A stretch of DNA of 39,621 nucleotides from Lachnospiraceae bacterium (GCA_022510725.1 JAFLSW010000021.1:1-39621), one strand, 5' to 3'; counted from the stretch's first letter, positions 1 through 8,770 are shown. Numbers and translations: made by a program. The notes: generated by a model from the sequence alone, not told the origin.

Positions 1-52
1 GAGCAACGGCCTTCTAAGCCGTGGGTCGGGGGTTCGAATCCCTTCGGGCACA
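1..52 (+). tRNA. tRNA-Arg(TCT), 5' end cut by window edge
   Basis: Only the 3' part is present. The seven-base anticodon loop CTTCTAA at 11-17 gives anticodon TCT. A T-arm with the GGTTCGAATC core lies at 31-40. The 3' acceptor strand CGGGCAC is at 45-51, with discriminator A at 52. No CCA is encoded. It is the first member of a five-gene tRNA cluster. Confidence 0.93.
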
Positions 53-84
53 TTTGGGAGTTCAAAACCCTAAAATGATATGTG

Positions 85-158
85 GTGGGTATAGCGCAGT
101 TGGTTAGCGCGCCAGATTGTGGCTCTGGAGGCCCAGGGTTCGAATCCCTGTATCCACC
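85..158 (+). tRNA. tRNA-His(GTG)
   Basis: The acceptor strands GTGGGTA and TATCCAC pair with one G-U. The anticodon loop TTGTGGC gives GTG, and the T-loop is TTCGAAT. A G at 84 could be the encoded G-1 typical of tRNA-His. CCA is not encoded. Confidence 0.95.
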
Positions 159-172
159 TTTTTTTCTATCAT

Positions 173-244
173 TGGGCTATCGCCAAGCGGTAAGGCACAG
201 GACTTTGACTCCTGCATTCGCTGGTTCGAATCCAGCTAGCCCAG
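173..244 (+). tRNA. tRNA-Gln(TTG)
   Basis: The acceptor strands TGGGCTA and TAGCCCA pair perfectly, with discriminator G. The anticodon loop CTTTGAC gives TTG. D-arm and T-arm (GGTTCGAATCC) are complete. It lies 14 nt after tRNA-His and is probably co-transcribed with it. Confidence 0.95.
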
Positions 245-251
245 CTTGTTT

Positions 252-324
252 GGGCCACTAGCTCAGGTGGTAGAGCACTTGACTTTTAATCAAGTTGTCC
301 GGGGTTCGAGTCCCCGGTGGCTCA
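252..324 (+). tRNA. tRNA-Lys(TTT)
   Basis: The acceptor strands GGGCCAC and GTGGCTC pair with one G-U, and the discriminator is A. The anticodon loop CTTTTAA gives TTT. The T-arm is GGGGTTCGAGTCCCC. It lies 7 nt after tRNA-Gln. Confidence 0.95.
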
Positions 325-382
325 CTTGTTTATGACGCGGGAATCCTTAAGACAAGGGTTTCCGCTATTTATAAATTACCAT

Positions 383-462
383 GCGGATATGGCGGAATTG
401 GCAGACGCGCCAGATTTAGGTTCTGGTGGGAGACCGTGCAGGTTCAAGTCCTGTTATCCGCA
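383..462 (+). tRNA. tRNA-Leu(TAG)
   Basis: The acceptor strands GCGGATA and TATCCGC pair perfectly, with discriminator A. The anticodon loop TTTAGGT gives TAG. A variable arm (GGTGGGAGACC region) precedes the T-arm, as expected for class II tRNA-Leu. It is the last tRNA of the cluster and is separated from tRNA-Lys by 58 nt. Confidence 0.94.
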
Positions 463-469
463 TTCCTAC

Positions 470-498
470 TTGTTTTATGCCCCTCAATCTGATATAAT
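470..498 (+). promoter_or_regulatory. Candidate sigma-A promoter P1 upstream of pfp
   Basis: TTGTTT (470-475), a 17-nt spacer and a perfect TATAAT (493-498). The -35 begins 8 nt after tRNA-Leu ends. Transcription would start near 505 and produce a leader of about 165 nt before the pfp start codon. Confidence 0.5.
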
Positions 499-552
499 GA
501 GCGTTAGTGAGCCAGAGGGAGTTTGCTCACTCTTGGCGAACGGCGAATGGTG

Positions 553-578
553 ATCACAGGCTGTGCCTGTGATATAAT
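553..578 (+). promoter_or_regulatory. 9-bp inverted repeat overlapping a second -10 box (P2) of pfp
   Basis: ATCACAGGC (553-561) and its exact reverse complement GCCTGTGAT (565-573) are separated by TGT. The right arm shares its last base with a perfect TATAAT at 573-578. No good -35 is seen at the right distance. This could be an operator on a second promoter, or a hairpin in the leader of the P1 transcript. Two other inverted pairs lie in the same leader: 506-512 with 525-531, and 481-489 with 586-594. Confidence 0.45.
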
Positions 579-669
579 ACAATTCGATTGAGGGCATTTT
601 TGCGCATGTGTTTTGATCGCTTGCGAAAAAGCTCGCTCAGAAGAAAATATATTAGAAGGAGAGAACACA

Positions 670-1917
670 ATGAAAGGTAATATTGTTGTTGGACAGTCCG
701 GCGGCCCTACAGCCGTAATCAACTCCTCCGTTGCTGGCGTATATGCAGCAGCAAAGAAACTGGGAGTGAAGAAAATTTATGGTATGGTACATGGTATCGA
801 AGGCTTTTTAGAGGATAAGCTTGTTGATCTTGCGCCTTACTTGGATGATGAAGTGGGAATCGAAATGTTAAAGAGAACCCCTTCTGCATTCCTTGGCTCC
901 TGCCGTTTCAAAATGCCTAAGATCGAAGGCCATGAGGATGTATATGAAAAAGTATTTGAGATCATGGAGAAACATGATATCGAGTGCCTGTTTTATGCAG
1001 GCGGAAACGATTCCATGGATACGGTTAAGATGCTTTCCGATTATGCGGCAGCTCATAACAAACCCCAGAGATTCATGGGCGTTCCCAAGACCATCGATAA
1101 CGATCTGCCTGTAACAGACCACTGCCCCGGATACGGTTCTGCAGCAAAATATATTGCAACCAGCGTGAAAGAGATCATCCGTGATAACGAGTCTTTCGGC
1201 GCGCAGAAACCTACCGTATGTATCGTTGAGATCATGGGTCGTAATGCAGGCTGGCTGACAGCAGCTGCAGCTTTGGCAAAAGGACCTGATTGTACCGGTT
1301 GTGATGCAATTTACTTACCTGAAAAAGTGTTTGATGTAGATGCTTTTATCGCAAAGGTAAAAGAGCTGGCAGCTACCAGGACTTCCGTGGTTATCGCAGT
1401 TTCCGAAGGTGTACATATTGCTGACGGACGCTATGTATGCGAGCTGGCAAATGAAAATGTAGCAGTGGATGCTTTCGGACACAAGCAGATGTCCGGTACC
1501 GCTGCTTATCTGGCACAGTTAGTTGCTGCTGAGACAGGCTTAAAGACCAGAGCAGTTGAGTTCTCCACCTTACAGAGAGCCGCTACTCACTTAGCTTCCT
1601 TAACAGATATCAACGAAGCATTCCAGGTTGGCGCAGATGCAGTCAAAGCTGCAGAAGAAGGCAAGACCGGCATGATGATCACACTGGACAGAAACGGAGA
1701 CGATCCTTATCAGTGCGGCACAAGCGCTTATGATATCCATGCCATCGCCAATGTGGAAAGACCTGTTCCTGCAGAGTGGATCACAGCAGACGGCTGCAAC
1801 TTAAATGATGGCTATGTGAAATATGCAAGACCCCTTATCATGGGTGAGTTGACACCTATGTATGTAGATGGTCTGCCCAGACATCTGGTTATGAAAGAAC
1901 TTTTCGAGTACAGATAA
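670..1917 (+). CDS. pfp: PPi-dependent 6-phosphofructokinase (diphosphate--fructose-6-phosphate 1-phosphotransferase)
   Basis: A cytosolic glycolytic enzyme of 415 aa that reversibly phosphorylates fructose 6-phosphate with pyrophosphate. The N-terminus carries the phosphate-binding [11 protein letters not shown] motif. GGNDS at residues 111-115 has Asp114 where ATP-dependent enzymes have Gly. PKTIDND (139-145) has Lys140 where ATP enzymes have Gly. Asp114 and Lys140 are the known markers of PPi use; Asp143 is the catalytic base. The start at 670 is chosen because AGAAGGAG lies just upstream; the open frame extends 19 codons further without a better ribosome site. A terminator follows. It sits upstream of two glycogen-degrading genes, so hexose phosphate from glycogen can feed it. 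The PPi-type call rests on motifs and is firm. Confidence 0.95.
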   Translation: MKGNIVVGQSGGPTAVINSSVAGVYAAAKKLGVKKIYGMVHGIEGFLEDKLVDLAPYLDDEVGIEMLKRTPSAFLGSCRFKMPKIEGHEDVYEKVFEIMEKHDIECLFYAGGNDSMDTVKMLSDYAAAHNKPQRFMGVPKTIDNDLPVTDHCPGYGSAAKYIATSVKEIIRDNESFGAQKPTVCIVEIMGRNAGWLTAAAALAKGPDCTGCDAIYLPEKVFDVDAFIAKVKELAATRTSVVIAVSEGVHIADGRYVCELANENVAVDAFGHKQMSGTAAYLAQLVAAETGLKTRAVEFSTLQRAATHLASLTDINEAFQVGADAVKAAEEGKTGMMITLDRNGDDPYQCGTSAYDIHAIANVERPVPAEWITADGCNLNDGYVKYARPLIMGELTPMYVDGLPRHLVMKELFEYR

Positions 1918-1947
1918 TTCAGTACATACAAACTGGATCATATGTCA

Positions 1948-1980
1948 AAAAGGACGGTTTACAAGACCGTCCTTTTGTTG
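1948..1980 (+). terminator. Rho-independent terminator after pfp
   Basis: A perfect 11-bp stem, AAAAGGACGGT (1948-1958) with ACCGTCCTTTT (1966-1976), a 7-nt loop and a short T-rich tail. Confidence 0.85.
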
Positions 1981-1986
1981 TACAAT
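1958..1986 (+). promoter_or_regulatory. Candidate glgP promoter overlapping the pfp terminator
   Basis: TTTACA (1958-1963), a 17-nt spacer and TACAAT (1981-1986), each one base from consensus. The -35 lies in the terminator loop. The start would fall about 35 nt before the glgP start codon. Confidence 0.4.
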
Positions 1987-2029
1987 CGTGAAGGAATATA
2001 TCTATTTGGACTTTTATGGAGGAGAGCAA

Positions 2030-4327
2030 ATGACACTGCAAAGAGAGATTATCGAGATGAAAATGGAAGAGCAGCTTCAGGAAATTTTACAGGTTCGTTT
2101 TGGCAAGGACATTGCAAGCAGCAGCGACAAAGAATTGTATGTTGCACTTTTGCAGCTGACCAAGGGATTGACCGCTGCAACAGAAGCTGTTGCGGGCCCC
2201 AAAAAGGTATACTACATATCTGCCGAATTCCTGATCGGAAAGCTGTTATCCAACAACCTGATCAATCTGGGTGTATATGATAAATTAGAAGAGATTTTGA
2301 AAAAGCACGGAAAGGAGCTTAGCAGGATCGAGGAAGCAGAGCCGGAGCCTTCTTTGGGAAACGGCGGACTGGGCCGTCTGGCAGCATGCTTTTTGGATTC
2401 CATCGCTACCCTTGGCCTGCCCGGAGACGGTATCGGCTTAAACTATCACTTCGGCTTGTTTAAACAGGAATTTAAAAACAGAAAGCAGACTGCAGTGCGC
2501 AATGACTGGATCGAGCCTGACAGCTGGCTGAATAAGACAGATATTTCTTTTGAAGTTCCTTTTGGAGATCTGAAGGTAAAATCCAGACTGTATGATATCG
2601 ATGTGATCGGTTATGACAACGGCATCAATAAGCTGCGCCTTTTCGATGTGGAGTCTGTGGATGAGAGCATTGTAAAAAAAGGCATTGATTTTGATAAAGA
2701 AGATATTGAGAAAAACCTTACTTTATTCTTATATCCCGATGACTCTGACGAAGCAGGTAATCTGCTGCGTATCTATCAGCAGTATTTCATGGTGAGCAAC
2801 GGTGCACAGCTGATCTTAAAAGAGTTAAAGGACAAAAAGGTGGATCTGAGAAAAATGTATGACCATGCAGTGATCCAGATCAACGACACCCACCCTACCA
2901 TGGTCATTCCGGAGCTGATCCGTATTCTGGTAGAGGAGAAGGCCTTTACCATTGATGAAGCCATTGAAGTGGTGAGCAAGACCTGTGCTTATACCAACCA
3001 TACCATTTTGGCGGAAGCATTGGAAAAATGGCCTCTGAAATATCTGGAAAAGGTAGTGCCGCAGCTGGTTCCCATCATTAAGGAACTGGATAAGAGAGTT
3101 GCAGCAAAATATAAGGATGAAAAGGTACAGATCATCGATAAGGATGACAGAGTACATATGGCCCATATTGATATCCATTATGGTTTCTCCGTAAATGGTG
3201 TAGCGGCGATCCATACGGAGATCTTAAAGGATACGGAGTTACATTCCTTCTACAAGATCTATCCTGAGAAGTTTAATAACAAGACCAACGGTATCACCTT
3301 CAGAAGATGGCTGTTATCCTGTAACAGACCTCTTGCAAAGCTTATCGAGGATACCATCGGTGAGGGCTTTAAGAAGGATGCGGCTTCCTTAGAAAAGCTT
3401 TTGGAAAAGACAAATGATGCTCATTTCTTAAATCAGATCGAAGAGATCAAGAAGCAGAAAAAGAAAGAGCTGGCAGACTATGTCAAAGAGGCAGAAGGAG
3501 TTGCCTTAAATACGGAATCCATTTTTGATATCCAGATCAAGCGTCTCCACGAGTATAAGAGACAGCAGATGAATGCTCTTTATATCATTCATAAATATCT
3601 GGAGATCAAGGGCGGCAAAAAGCCTTCCACCCCTATCAGCTTTATTTTTGGTGCAAAAGCTGCACCGGCATATGTGATCGCACAGGATATCATTCACCTG
3701 ATCCTCTGTTTACAGGAGATCGTCAACAAGGATCCTGATGTATCCCCTTACATGCAGGTGCTTATGGTGGAAAACTACAATGTAAGCTATGCAGAGAAGC
3801 TGATCCCTGCCTGCGATATTTCCGAGCAGATCTCTTTGGCCAGCAAAGAGGCTTCCGGTACCGGCAACATGAAGTTCATGTTAAACGGTGCGGTTACCCT
3901 GGGAACTTCCGACGGCGCCAATGTGGAGATCCACGAGCTGGTAGGTGATGACAATATTTATATCTTCGGAGAAAAATCCGAGAAAGTCATCGCTCATTAT
4001 GAAAAGGCGGATTATGTTTCCAAGAAATTCTACGACAATGATCCCATGATCAAAGAAGCCGTTGATTTTATCATCAGCAAGGAAATGTGCAAGGTGGGAG
4101 ATAAAAAGAACTTACAGCGCCTTTATAACGAACTGTTGAATAAAGATTGGTTCATGACTCTTTTGGACTTCAGAGATTATGTGGTTACCAAGGATCGGAT
4201 GTTTGAGGATTATCTGGATCGGGAAAAATGGAAAAAGATGATGCTTGTAAATATTGCAAAAGCAGGCTTCTTCTCTTCTGATCGTACCATTGCAGATTAC
4301 AACAGGGACATCTGGAAATTAAAGTAA
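2030..4327 (+). CDS. glgP: Glycogen/alpha-glucan phosphorylase
   Basis: A cytosolic GT35 enzyme of 765 aa, a normal bacterial length. It releases glucose 1-phosphate from alpha-1,4-glucan ends with phosphate, using pyridoxal phosphate. The PLP-lysine motif GTGNMKF places the cofactor lysine at K615, followed by [11 protein letters not shown]. Other family blocks seen are [19 protein letters not shown] near the N-terminus, [14 protein letters not shown] and GITFRRW. The start at 2030 is chosen because GGAGGA lies 7 nt upstream; the frame opens earlier with a GTG at 1988 that has no ribosome site. The gene is 18 nt ahead of malQ, the standard partner that shortens and rearranges limit maltodextrins. 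Alternative naming as maltodextrin phosphorylase (malP) cannot be excluded. Confidence 0.95.
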   Translation: MTLQREIIEMKMEEQLQEILQVRFGKDIASSSDKELYVALLQLTKGLTAATEAVAGPKKVYYISAEFLIGKLLSNNLINLGVYDKLEEILKKHGKELSRIEEAEPEPSLGNGGLGRLAACFLDSIATLGLPGDGIGLNYHFGLFKQEFKNRKQTAVRNDWIEPDSWLNKTDISFEVPFGDLKVKSRLYDIDVIGYDNGINKLRLFDVESVDESIVKKGIDFDKEDIEKNLTLFLYPDDSDEAGNLLRIYQQYFMVSNGAQLILKELKDKKVDLRKMYDHAVIQINDTHPTMVIPELIRILVEEKAFTIDEAIEVVSKTCAYTNHTILAEALEKWPLKYLEKVVPQLVPIIKELDKRVAAKYKDEKVQIIDKDDRVHMAHIDIHYGFSVNGVAAIHTEILKDTELHSFYKIYPEKFNNKTNGITFRRWLLSCNRPLAKLIEDTIGEGFKKDAASLEKLLEKTNDAHFLNQIEEIKKQKKKELADYVKEAEGVALNTESIFDIQIKRLHEYKRQQMNALYIIHKYLEIKGGKKPSTPISFIFGAKAAPAYVIAQDIIHLILCLQEIVNKDPDVSPYMQVLMVENYNVSYAEKLIPACDISEQISLASKEASGTGNMKFMLNGAVTLGTSDGANVEIHELVGDDNIYIFGEKSEKVIAHYEKADYVSKKFYDNDPMIKEAVDFIISKEMCKVGDKKNLQRLYNELLNKDWFMTLLDFRDYVVTKDRMFEDYLDREKWKKMMLVNIAKAGFFSSDRTIADYNRDIWKLK

Positions 4328-4345
4328 GAAAATTGTGGGGTAATT

Positions 4346-5836
4346 ATGAGAAAATGCGGTGTATTGTGTCCCATTTTCAGCCTGCCGTCCAACTACGGCA
4401 TCGGGACCTTTGGAAAAAGCGCATATGAATTTGTAGATCTACTGAAAAAGGCAGGACAGAGCTATTGGCAGATTCTGCCTTTAGGACAGACTGGGTATGG
4501 GGATTCCCCGTACCAGTCTTTTTCCACTTTTGCAGGAAATCCTTATTTTATCGACTTGGATATGTTAAAAGAGGATGGTCTTTTGACCCTGCCGGAGTGC
4601 GAACAGGTGGAAGTATGTGATAATCCTGCCTATGTGGACTATGAAAAAATGTATTTCAGCCGCTATAAGGTGCTGCGCCATGCTTTTGAACGATTCCGTG
4701 CGCCCTTGGAAAAGCGGTATGACAAATTCGTAAAAAAGAACAGCTACTGGCTGGAGGATTATGCCCTATATATGGCCTTGAAGGATCATTTTGAAGGAAA
4801 ACCTTTTACAGATTGGGATACGGATATCCGTCTTCGGAAGAAAAAAGCCATGGCAAGGTATAAAGAACAGCTGGCAAAAGAAATTGATTTTTATAAATTT
4901 TTACAGTATTGCTTTTATCGTCAGTGGAAAAAGCTGAAAAAGTACGCCAACAAAAAGGGTATTGAGATCATAGGAGACATTCCCATCTATGTGGCTTTTG
5001 ACAGCGCCGATACCTGGGCGGGACCGGAGATGTTCCAGTTGGACGACAGCGGATATCCCCTTGCGGTAGCAGGCTGCCCCCCGGATGCCTTTTGTGAAAC
5101 AGGACAGCTTTGGGGCAATCCCCTCTATGACTGGAATTATCACAAGCAGACCAAGTATGACTGGTGGATCAAGAGAATTGCCTATTGCTATGAATTGTAT
5201 GATGTGGTAAGGATCGATCATTTCCGCGGTTTTGAGTCTTATTATGCCATTCCATACTTGGACCTTACAGCAGAGTTTGGCCATTGGGAACCTGGCCCCG
5301 GATACGGTCTTTTTGAGGCTATGAAGAAGGCATTGGGAGATCGGAAGGTCATTGCAGAGGATCTGGGATTTTTAACGGATGAAGTAAAGGCTTTGGTAGC
5401 GAAAACAGGATATCCGGGCATGAAGATCATAGAATTTGCTTTTGGAAATTATGAGGACAGCGGATATCTGCCCCATCATTATGATAAAAATTCTATCGTT
5501 TACACGGGAACCCATGATAATGAGACGGCAGCAGGGTGGTTGGCAGGTCTTTCCAAAGAGGACAAAAAGTTTGTCAAGGAATACTGCCACTGCCATAGGG
5601 ATAAGGGATTGACAGAGGCTTTGGTAAGGCTTGCCTTAATGAGTGTTTCCGATACGGCGGTCATTCCCATCCAGGACTATCTGGAGCTGGATAACGCCGC
5701 CCGTATCAATACCCCTTCAACCTTGGGCGAAAACTGGAAGTGGAGACTGCTTCCGGGACAGTTTGATGAAAAAACTGCCGAAAAGATGAAGAAGCTGGCA
5801 GCCATCAGTTTCCGTCTTCCAAAAAAGAAGGCATAG
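4346..5836 (+). CDS. malQ: 4-alpha-glucanotransferase (amylomaltase, GH77)
   Basis: A 496-aa cytosolic enzyme that transfers alpha-1,4-glucan segments between maltodextrins and supplies longer chains to GlgP. The GH77 catalytic residues are visible: nucleophile D291 in RIDHFRG, acid/base E338 in AEDLG, and third carboxylate D391 in GTHDNET. The N-terminus SLPSNYGIGTFG and WQILPLGQT are typical. The start is preceded by GTGGGG, a modest ribosome site, 18 nt after glgP, so the two form an operon. Its last 32 nt overlap the convergent CYTH gene on the other strand. Confidence 0.95.
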   Translation: MRKCGVLCPIFSLPSNYGIGTFGKSAYEFVDLLKKAGQSYWQILPLGQTGYGDSPYQSFSTFAGNPYFIDLDMLKEDGLLTLPECEQVEVCDNPAYVDYEKMYFSRYKVLRHAFERFRAPLEKRYDKFVKKNSYWLEDYALYMALKDHFEGKPFTDWDTDIRLRKKKAMARYKEQLAKEIDFYKFLQYCFYRQWKKLKKYANKKGIEIIGDIPIYVAFDSADTWAGPEMFQLDDSGYPLAVAGCPPDAFCETGQLWGNPLYDWNYHKQTKYDWWIKRIAYCYELYDVVRIDHFRGFESYYAIPYLDLTAEFGHWEPGPGYGLFEAMKKALGDRKVIAEDLGFLTDEVKALVAKTGYPGMKIIEFAFGNYEDSGYLPHHYDKNSIVYTGTHDNETAAGWLAGLSKEDKKFVKEYCHCHRDKGLTEALVRLALMSVSDTAVIPIQDYLELDNAARINTPSTLGENWKWRLLPGQFDEKTAEKMKKLAAISFRLPKKKA

Positions 5837-6350
5837 GATCGAAAACCGGTCCTCCTTTGCTGATGTTAGAGTTGTGATATGCCTTATTGCTTGTGACATC
5901 TTCATCGAACCAATCGGGCATTTGGTAAGCATTGGCCAATTCTACGGAAGGGAATTCCACTTCCGCCATAATGAGGCCGGAGGGGCTTTTGAAAATGTCC
6001 AGTTCGATCTTTAACTGCAGATTATCAGGCAGCTTTTCCACACCCAGCTCTGTCAGCACTTTTTGATCAAACTTGGGTTCGTCAATAGGGATGAGATAAC
6101 GGTCTTTCTGGATGATCAGACCGTCAGCCTTGGTCAAGAGATGGGCAAAACCCTCTTCGTGGAGAGGAAGATTGGCTTCTTCCCTGGCAAGGAGCCCTTT
6201 CCCTTTATATGTCAGGAAATAGTCATCATTTTCCTTGCGTATGCGAACTACAGGGTCTGTGCACAGATATGCCTGCTCCATATGAAGGCAGGTATAGGAG
6301 GAAAGATCCTCCGGTAATTTTTTGATGGTATATTTGCGTTCGATTTCCAT
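5805..6350 (-). CDS. CYTH domain protein (adenylate cyclase class IV / triphosphatase-like)
   Basis: A 181-aa protein of the CYTH superfamily. The N-terminal EIERK (residues 2-6) is the family ExExK motif that binds triphosphate and metal. Regular charged strands follow, such as VRIRKENDDYFLTYKGKG and LKIELDIF, and a C-terminal DVTSNKAYHNSN. Members hydrolyse inorganic or nucleoside triphosphates, and a few make cAMP; the substrate here cannot be told. The start at 6350 has GGAAAGG upstream on the minus strand; nine earlier codons are open but lack a ribosome site. It is monocistronic, convergent with malQ (32-nt coding overlap) and divergent from the DJ-1 gene. Confidence 0.82.
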   Translation of the reverse strand: MEIERKYTIKKLPEDLSSYTCLHMEQAYLCTDPVVRIRKENDDYFLTYKGKGLLAREEANLPLHEEGFAHLLTKADGLIIQKDRYLIPIDEPKFDQKVLTELGVEKLPDNLQLKIELDIFKSPSGLIMAEVEFPSVELANAYQMPDWFDEDVTSNKAYHNSNISKGGPVFDPMPSFLEDGN

Positions 6351-6369
6351 AATAATTCCTTTCCGGATT

Positions 6370-6400
6370 TTGCTCATTATTTGCCTGTATCTATTATAAT
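6370..6400 (+). promoter_or_regulatory. Candidate promoter of the DJ-1/PfpI gene
   Basis: A perfect TATAAT at 6395-6400 with TTGCTC at 6370-6375. The 19-nt spacer is longer than ideal. It lies in the 98-nt divergent gap between the CYTH and DJ-1 genes. Confidence 0.4.
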
Positions 6401-6448
6401 GCCCGAAATCGGAATTGGAAATACGAAAAAAAGAAAGGTGGTTTCAAA

Positions 6449-6997
6449 ATGGCAAAAATATGTGTATTTCTGGCAGAAGGTTTTGAAGAATGCGAAGCAT
6501 TGTTGGTAGTGGATGTTTGCAGAAGAGCAGGGCTGGATCTGAAGATGGTATCCATTTCGGAAGATGTCCGGGTGACCAGTTCCCATGGAGTTACCGTTGT
6601 GGCAGATCTGGTATTATCCCAGGTGAATTTTGATGAAGTAGATATGATCGTGCTGCCGGGCGGTATGCCGGGCACCAAAAACCTGGAGGATTGTGAGCCT
6701 TTAATGAAACAGGTAGAGGCCTTTTATCATGGGGGAAAATATGTCAGCGCTATCTGTGCCGCACCCAGCATTTTGGGGCACAGAGGCTTTTTGAAAGGCA
6801 GGGAAGCCGTTTCTTATCCCACCTTTGAAAGTCATTTAGAGGGAGCCACAGTTTTAAAAGAAACCGTAGCCGTTTCCGATCATGTGACCACCAGCAGAGG
6901 GCTGGGAACAGCCATTGACTTTGGTCTTGCCATCGTAGAACGCTTTTTGGGAAAAGAAGAAGCGGAAAAAATCGCAACGGCAATTGTTTATCGGTAA
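6449..6997 (+). CDS. DJ-1/PfpI family protein
   Basis: A 182-aa cytosolic protein of the DJ-1/PfpI family. The nucleophile-elbow cysteine is C103 in SAICAAP, and the supporting acidic residue is E16 in EGFEECEA. LPGGMPGTKNL and the ending block with SRGLGTAIDFGLAIVE match the DJ-1 subgroup rather than the PfpI proteases. Members act as chaperone, deglycase or glyoxalase III-like proteins, and the exact activity is not settled for this subgroup. AAAGGTGG is the ribosome site. A strong terminator follows, so it is a single-gene unit. Confidence 0.88.
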   Translation: MAKICVFLAEGFEECEALLVVDVCRRAGLDLKMVSISEDVRVTSSHGVTVVADLVLSQVNFDEVDMIVLPGGMPGTKNLEDCEPLMKQVEAFYHGGKYVSAICAAPSILGHRGFLKGREAVSYPTFESHLEGATVLKETVAVSDHVTTSRGLGTAIDFGLAIVERFLGKEEAEKIATAIVYR

Positions 6998-7010
6998 AAA
7001 GAGAAAACAT

Positions 7011-7044
7011 AAAGCGGGAAGATTAGGTTTCTTCCCGCTTTTAG
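7011..7044. terminator. Bidirectional terminator between the DJ-1 and SASP genes
   Basis: A perfect 11-bp stem, AAAGCGGGAAG (7011-7021) with CTTCCCGCTTT (7031-7041). The plus side ends in a T run. The minus-side reading also gives a T-rich tail, so it can serve both convergent genes. Confidence 0.8.
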
Positions 7045-7073
7045 GATTTCAGGACTTCTTAGCAGAAGTATGA

Positions 7074-7262
7074 TTACTTCATCTGCTCTTCCTGTTTCTT
7101 GATCATCCTTCTAACCATCTCGCCACCGATGGAACCAGCTTCTTTAGAAGTCAGGTCGCCGTTGTAACCATCTTTTAAGTTTACACCAAGCTCGCTTGCA
7201 ACTTCAGTTTTGAAACGATCCATAGCCGCTTTTGCTTCTTTCTTGCTTGTCTTAGATGCCAT
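7074..7262 (-). CDS. Alpha/beta-type small acid-soluble spore protein
   Basis: A 62-aa DNA-binding protein that coats and protects spore DNA and is degraded at germination. DRFKTEVASELGV holds the germination-protease site (TE followed by VA). GDLTSKEAGSIGGEMVRRMI is the conserved DNA-binding C-terminal block. The start at 7262 is an ATG preceded by GGAGG; an upstream TTG in frame overlaps the ribosome site and is not credible. Expression is expected in the forespore from a sigma-G promoter, but no confident match was found. A long hairpin lies 31 nt upstream. This gene is the clearest evidence that the organism forms spores. Confidence 0.95.
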   Translation of the reverse strand: MASKTSKKEAKAAMDRFKTEVASELGVNLKDGYNGDLTSKEAGSIGGEMVRRMIKKQEEQMK

Positions 7263-7292
7263 TTTTTTCACCTCCAAATTTTTTGTTTTCTG

Positions 7293-7329
7293 TTCTTAAG
7301 ATAAGTGTTCCCGACACTTACCTTAAGAA
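7293..7329. repeat. 16-bp inverted repeat (long hairpin) between the SASP and dus genes
   Basis: Arms at 7293-7308 and 7314-7329 are complementary at 15 of 16 positions plus one G-U wobble, with a 5-nt loop. There is no T run on either side, so it does not look like a terminator. It may be a stable 5' leader hairpin of the SASP mRNA or an operator. Confidence 0.75.
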
Positions 7330-7451
7330 AAATCTTTTGGTTCGTGCCGCATCTTATCTTGGCTTTAGTATTTGCGCTGTTTGTTTTTTTATAATGGTAA
7401 CTTTTGTAAGAAAAAAACTGATTTTCAAATATAAAAAAGGAAAAGATAAAA

Positions 7452-8411
7452 ATGAAATTTTATTTTGCACCCTTTGAAGGGATCTCCTGGTATGTATACC
7501 GCAATCTGTTTGCCAAACATTTTGAAGGTCCGGATTGTTATGTGACGCCTTTTATTGCGCCCAATCAAAAAAGAGAGATCAGAAATAAGGATAAACAGGA
7601 TGTTTTGCCTAAGCACAACGAAGGACTGCATGTCATACCCCAGATCATCGGCAATCGGGCGGATGAATGGATTCACACTGCCAGACAGCTGCAGGATATG
7701 GGATATGAGGAAGTAAACCTGAATCTGGGATGTCCTTCCAATACTGTGGCGGCCAAAGGCAAAGGCGCCGGTTTTCTGGCCAGGCCCGCACAGTTAAAAG
7801 AATTTCTGGAAGAAATCTTTAACGAACTTTCGGATATGGATATTTCCGTTAAGACAAGGGTGGGAAAGCAGGATCCGGAAGAATTTTATGAACTATTGGA
7901 CCTGTTTAATAGTTTTCCCATAAAGTGTCTGATGATTCATCCTAGAATACAGAAAGAATTTTATCGGGGCGCGCCCCACAGGGAGCAGTTTGCTTATGCT
8001 TATGAACACAGCAAAAATCCCGTCTGCTATAACGGGGATATCTTTCGGGCGGAGGATTATAAGAAACTGATAGAAGATTATCCTAAATTAGATGAAGTGA
8101 TGCTTGGAAGAGGGCTTTTGGCAAATCCTTTTTTGCTGGAAGAAATAAAGGGGACAGGAAAGCCGGATAAAAAAAGACTGCGGGCATTCCATGATGAATT
8201 GTTTGTCACATATCAGGAACTGTTGTTTTCGGAGGAAGTGGTGTTGCACAAAATGAAAGAACTGTGGCATTACATGATCTGCTGTTTTTCCCATAAAGAA
8301 GAATATGACAAGCGGATCCGCAAAGCAAAGACACTCATGGAATATAAAGGGATCATCAGCGCTCTGTTTGCAGAGGGGGATTTGGTGGAAGGAGCAGGCT
8401 ATCAGCCTTAA
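7452..8411 (+). CDS. dus: tRNA-dihydrouridine synthase
   Basis: A 319-aa flavoenzyme that reduces specific uridines of tRNA to dihydrouridine. It has a TIM-barrel start (YFAPFEGISWYVYRN) and the signature NLNLGCPSNTV with active-site C94. KTRVG and the GRGLLANPFL motif near the C-terminus bind FMN and phosphate. The start is supported by AAAAAAGGAAAAG just upstream. TATAAT at 7390-7395 is a possible -10 without a clear -35. The stop codon is interleaved with the stop of the convergent thioesterase gene (4-nt overlap). Which uridine it modifies cannot be judged. Confidence 0.93.
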   Translation: MKFYFAPFEGISWYVYRNLFAKHFEGPDCYVTPFIAPNQKREIRNKDKQDVLPKHNEGLHVIPQIIGNRADEWIHTARQLQDMGYEEVNLNLGCPSNTVAAKGKGAGFLARPAQLKEFLEEIFNELSDMDISVKTRVGKQDPEEFYELLDLFNSFPIKCLMIHPRIQKEFYRGAPHREQFAYAYEHSKNPVCYNGDIFRAEDYKKLIEDYPKLDEVMLGRGLLANPFLLEEIKGTGKPDKKRLRAFHDELFVTYQELLFSEEVVLHKMKELWHYMICCFSHKEEYDKRIRKAKTLMEYKGIISALFAEGDLVEGAGYQP

Positions 8412-8770
8412 AGGCTGATGCCGTGTGGTTTCTTATTTCCATTTTCATCCAGGGTGACAAAAATGAAAGTGCCCTGACAGTAAGAGGCTTCCTGATGCAG
8501 CATATCCCGGCCTTTCACCTGAATGGTCAGGCTGGTGGTGCCGGCGGATTTTAATTCAAAATCCAGCTCCAGAACCGTGCCCGGCTTCACCGGCTGTTTT
8601 ACGGACAATTCTTTGGTGGAAACGATCACGGTGTGGTCTGTATGGCCCAATAGTTTTGCTGCGCCGATAAAAGCGGCTTCGGTCATCCATTCCGCGATGC
8701 GGCCTCCGTAGAGAGTACCATGATGATTTAAGTCCTCGGGGCGGACCAGATGTCTTGCTGCGATCTCCAT
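8408..8770 (-). CDS. Acyl-CoA thioesterase, hotdog fold (YciA-like)
   Basis: A 120-aa single hotdog domain that should hydrolyse acyl-CoA thioesters in the cytosol. The N-terminus NHHGTLYGGRIAEWMTEAA (residues 15-33) is the acyl-CoA hydrolase pattern of N/H-x-G-x-x-x-GG followed by a helix carrying the acidic residues. Strands VIVSTKELSVKQPVKPG and SLTIQVKG follow. The start has AAGGAG upstream. The substrate chain length is unknown. It stands alone on the minus strand and its 3' end meets dus tail to tail. Confidence 0.87.
   Translation of the reverse strand: MEIAARHLVRPEDLNHHGTLYGGRIAEWMTEAAFIGAAKLLGHTDHTVIVSTKELSVKQPVKPGTVLELDFELKSAGTTSLTIQVKGRDMLHQEASYCQGTFIFVTLDENGNKKPHGISL

Noticed and set aside
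613-669. Extended N-terminus of the phosphofructokinase
   Set aside because: No ribosome site for the earlier start, and the family begins at [12 protein letters not shown].
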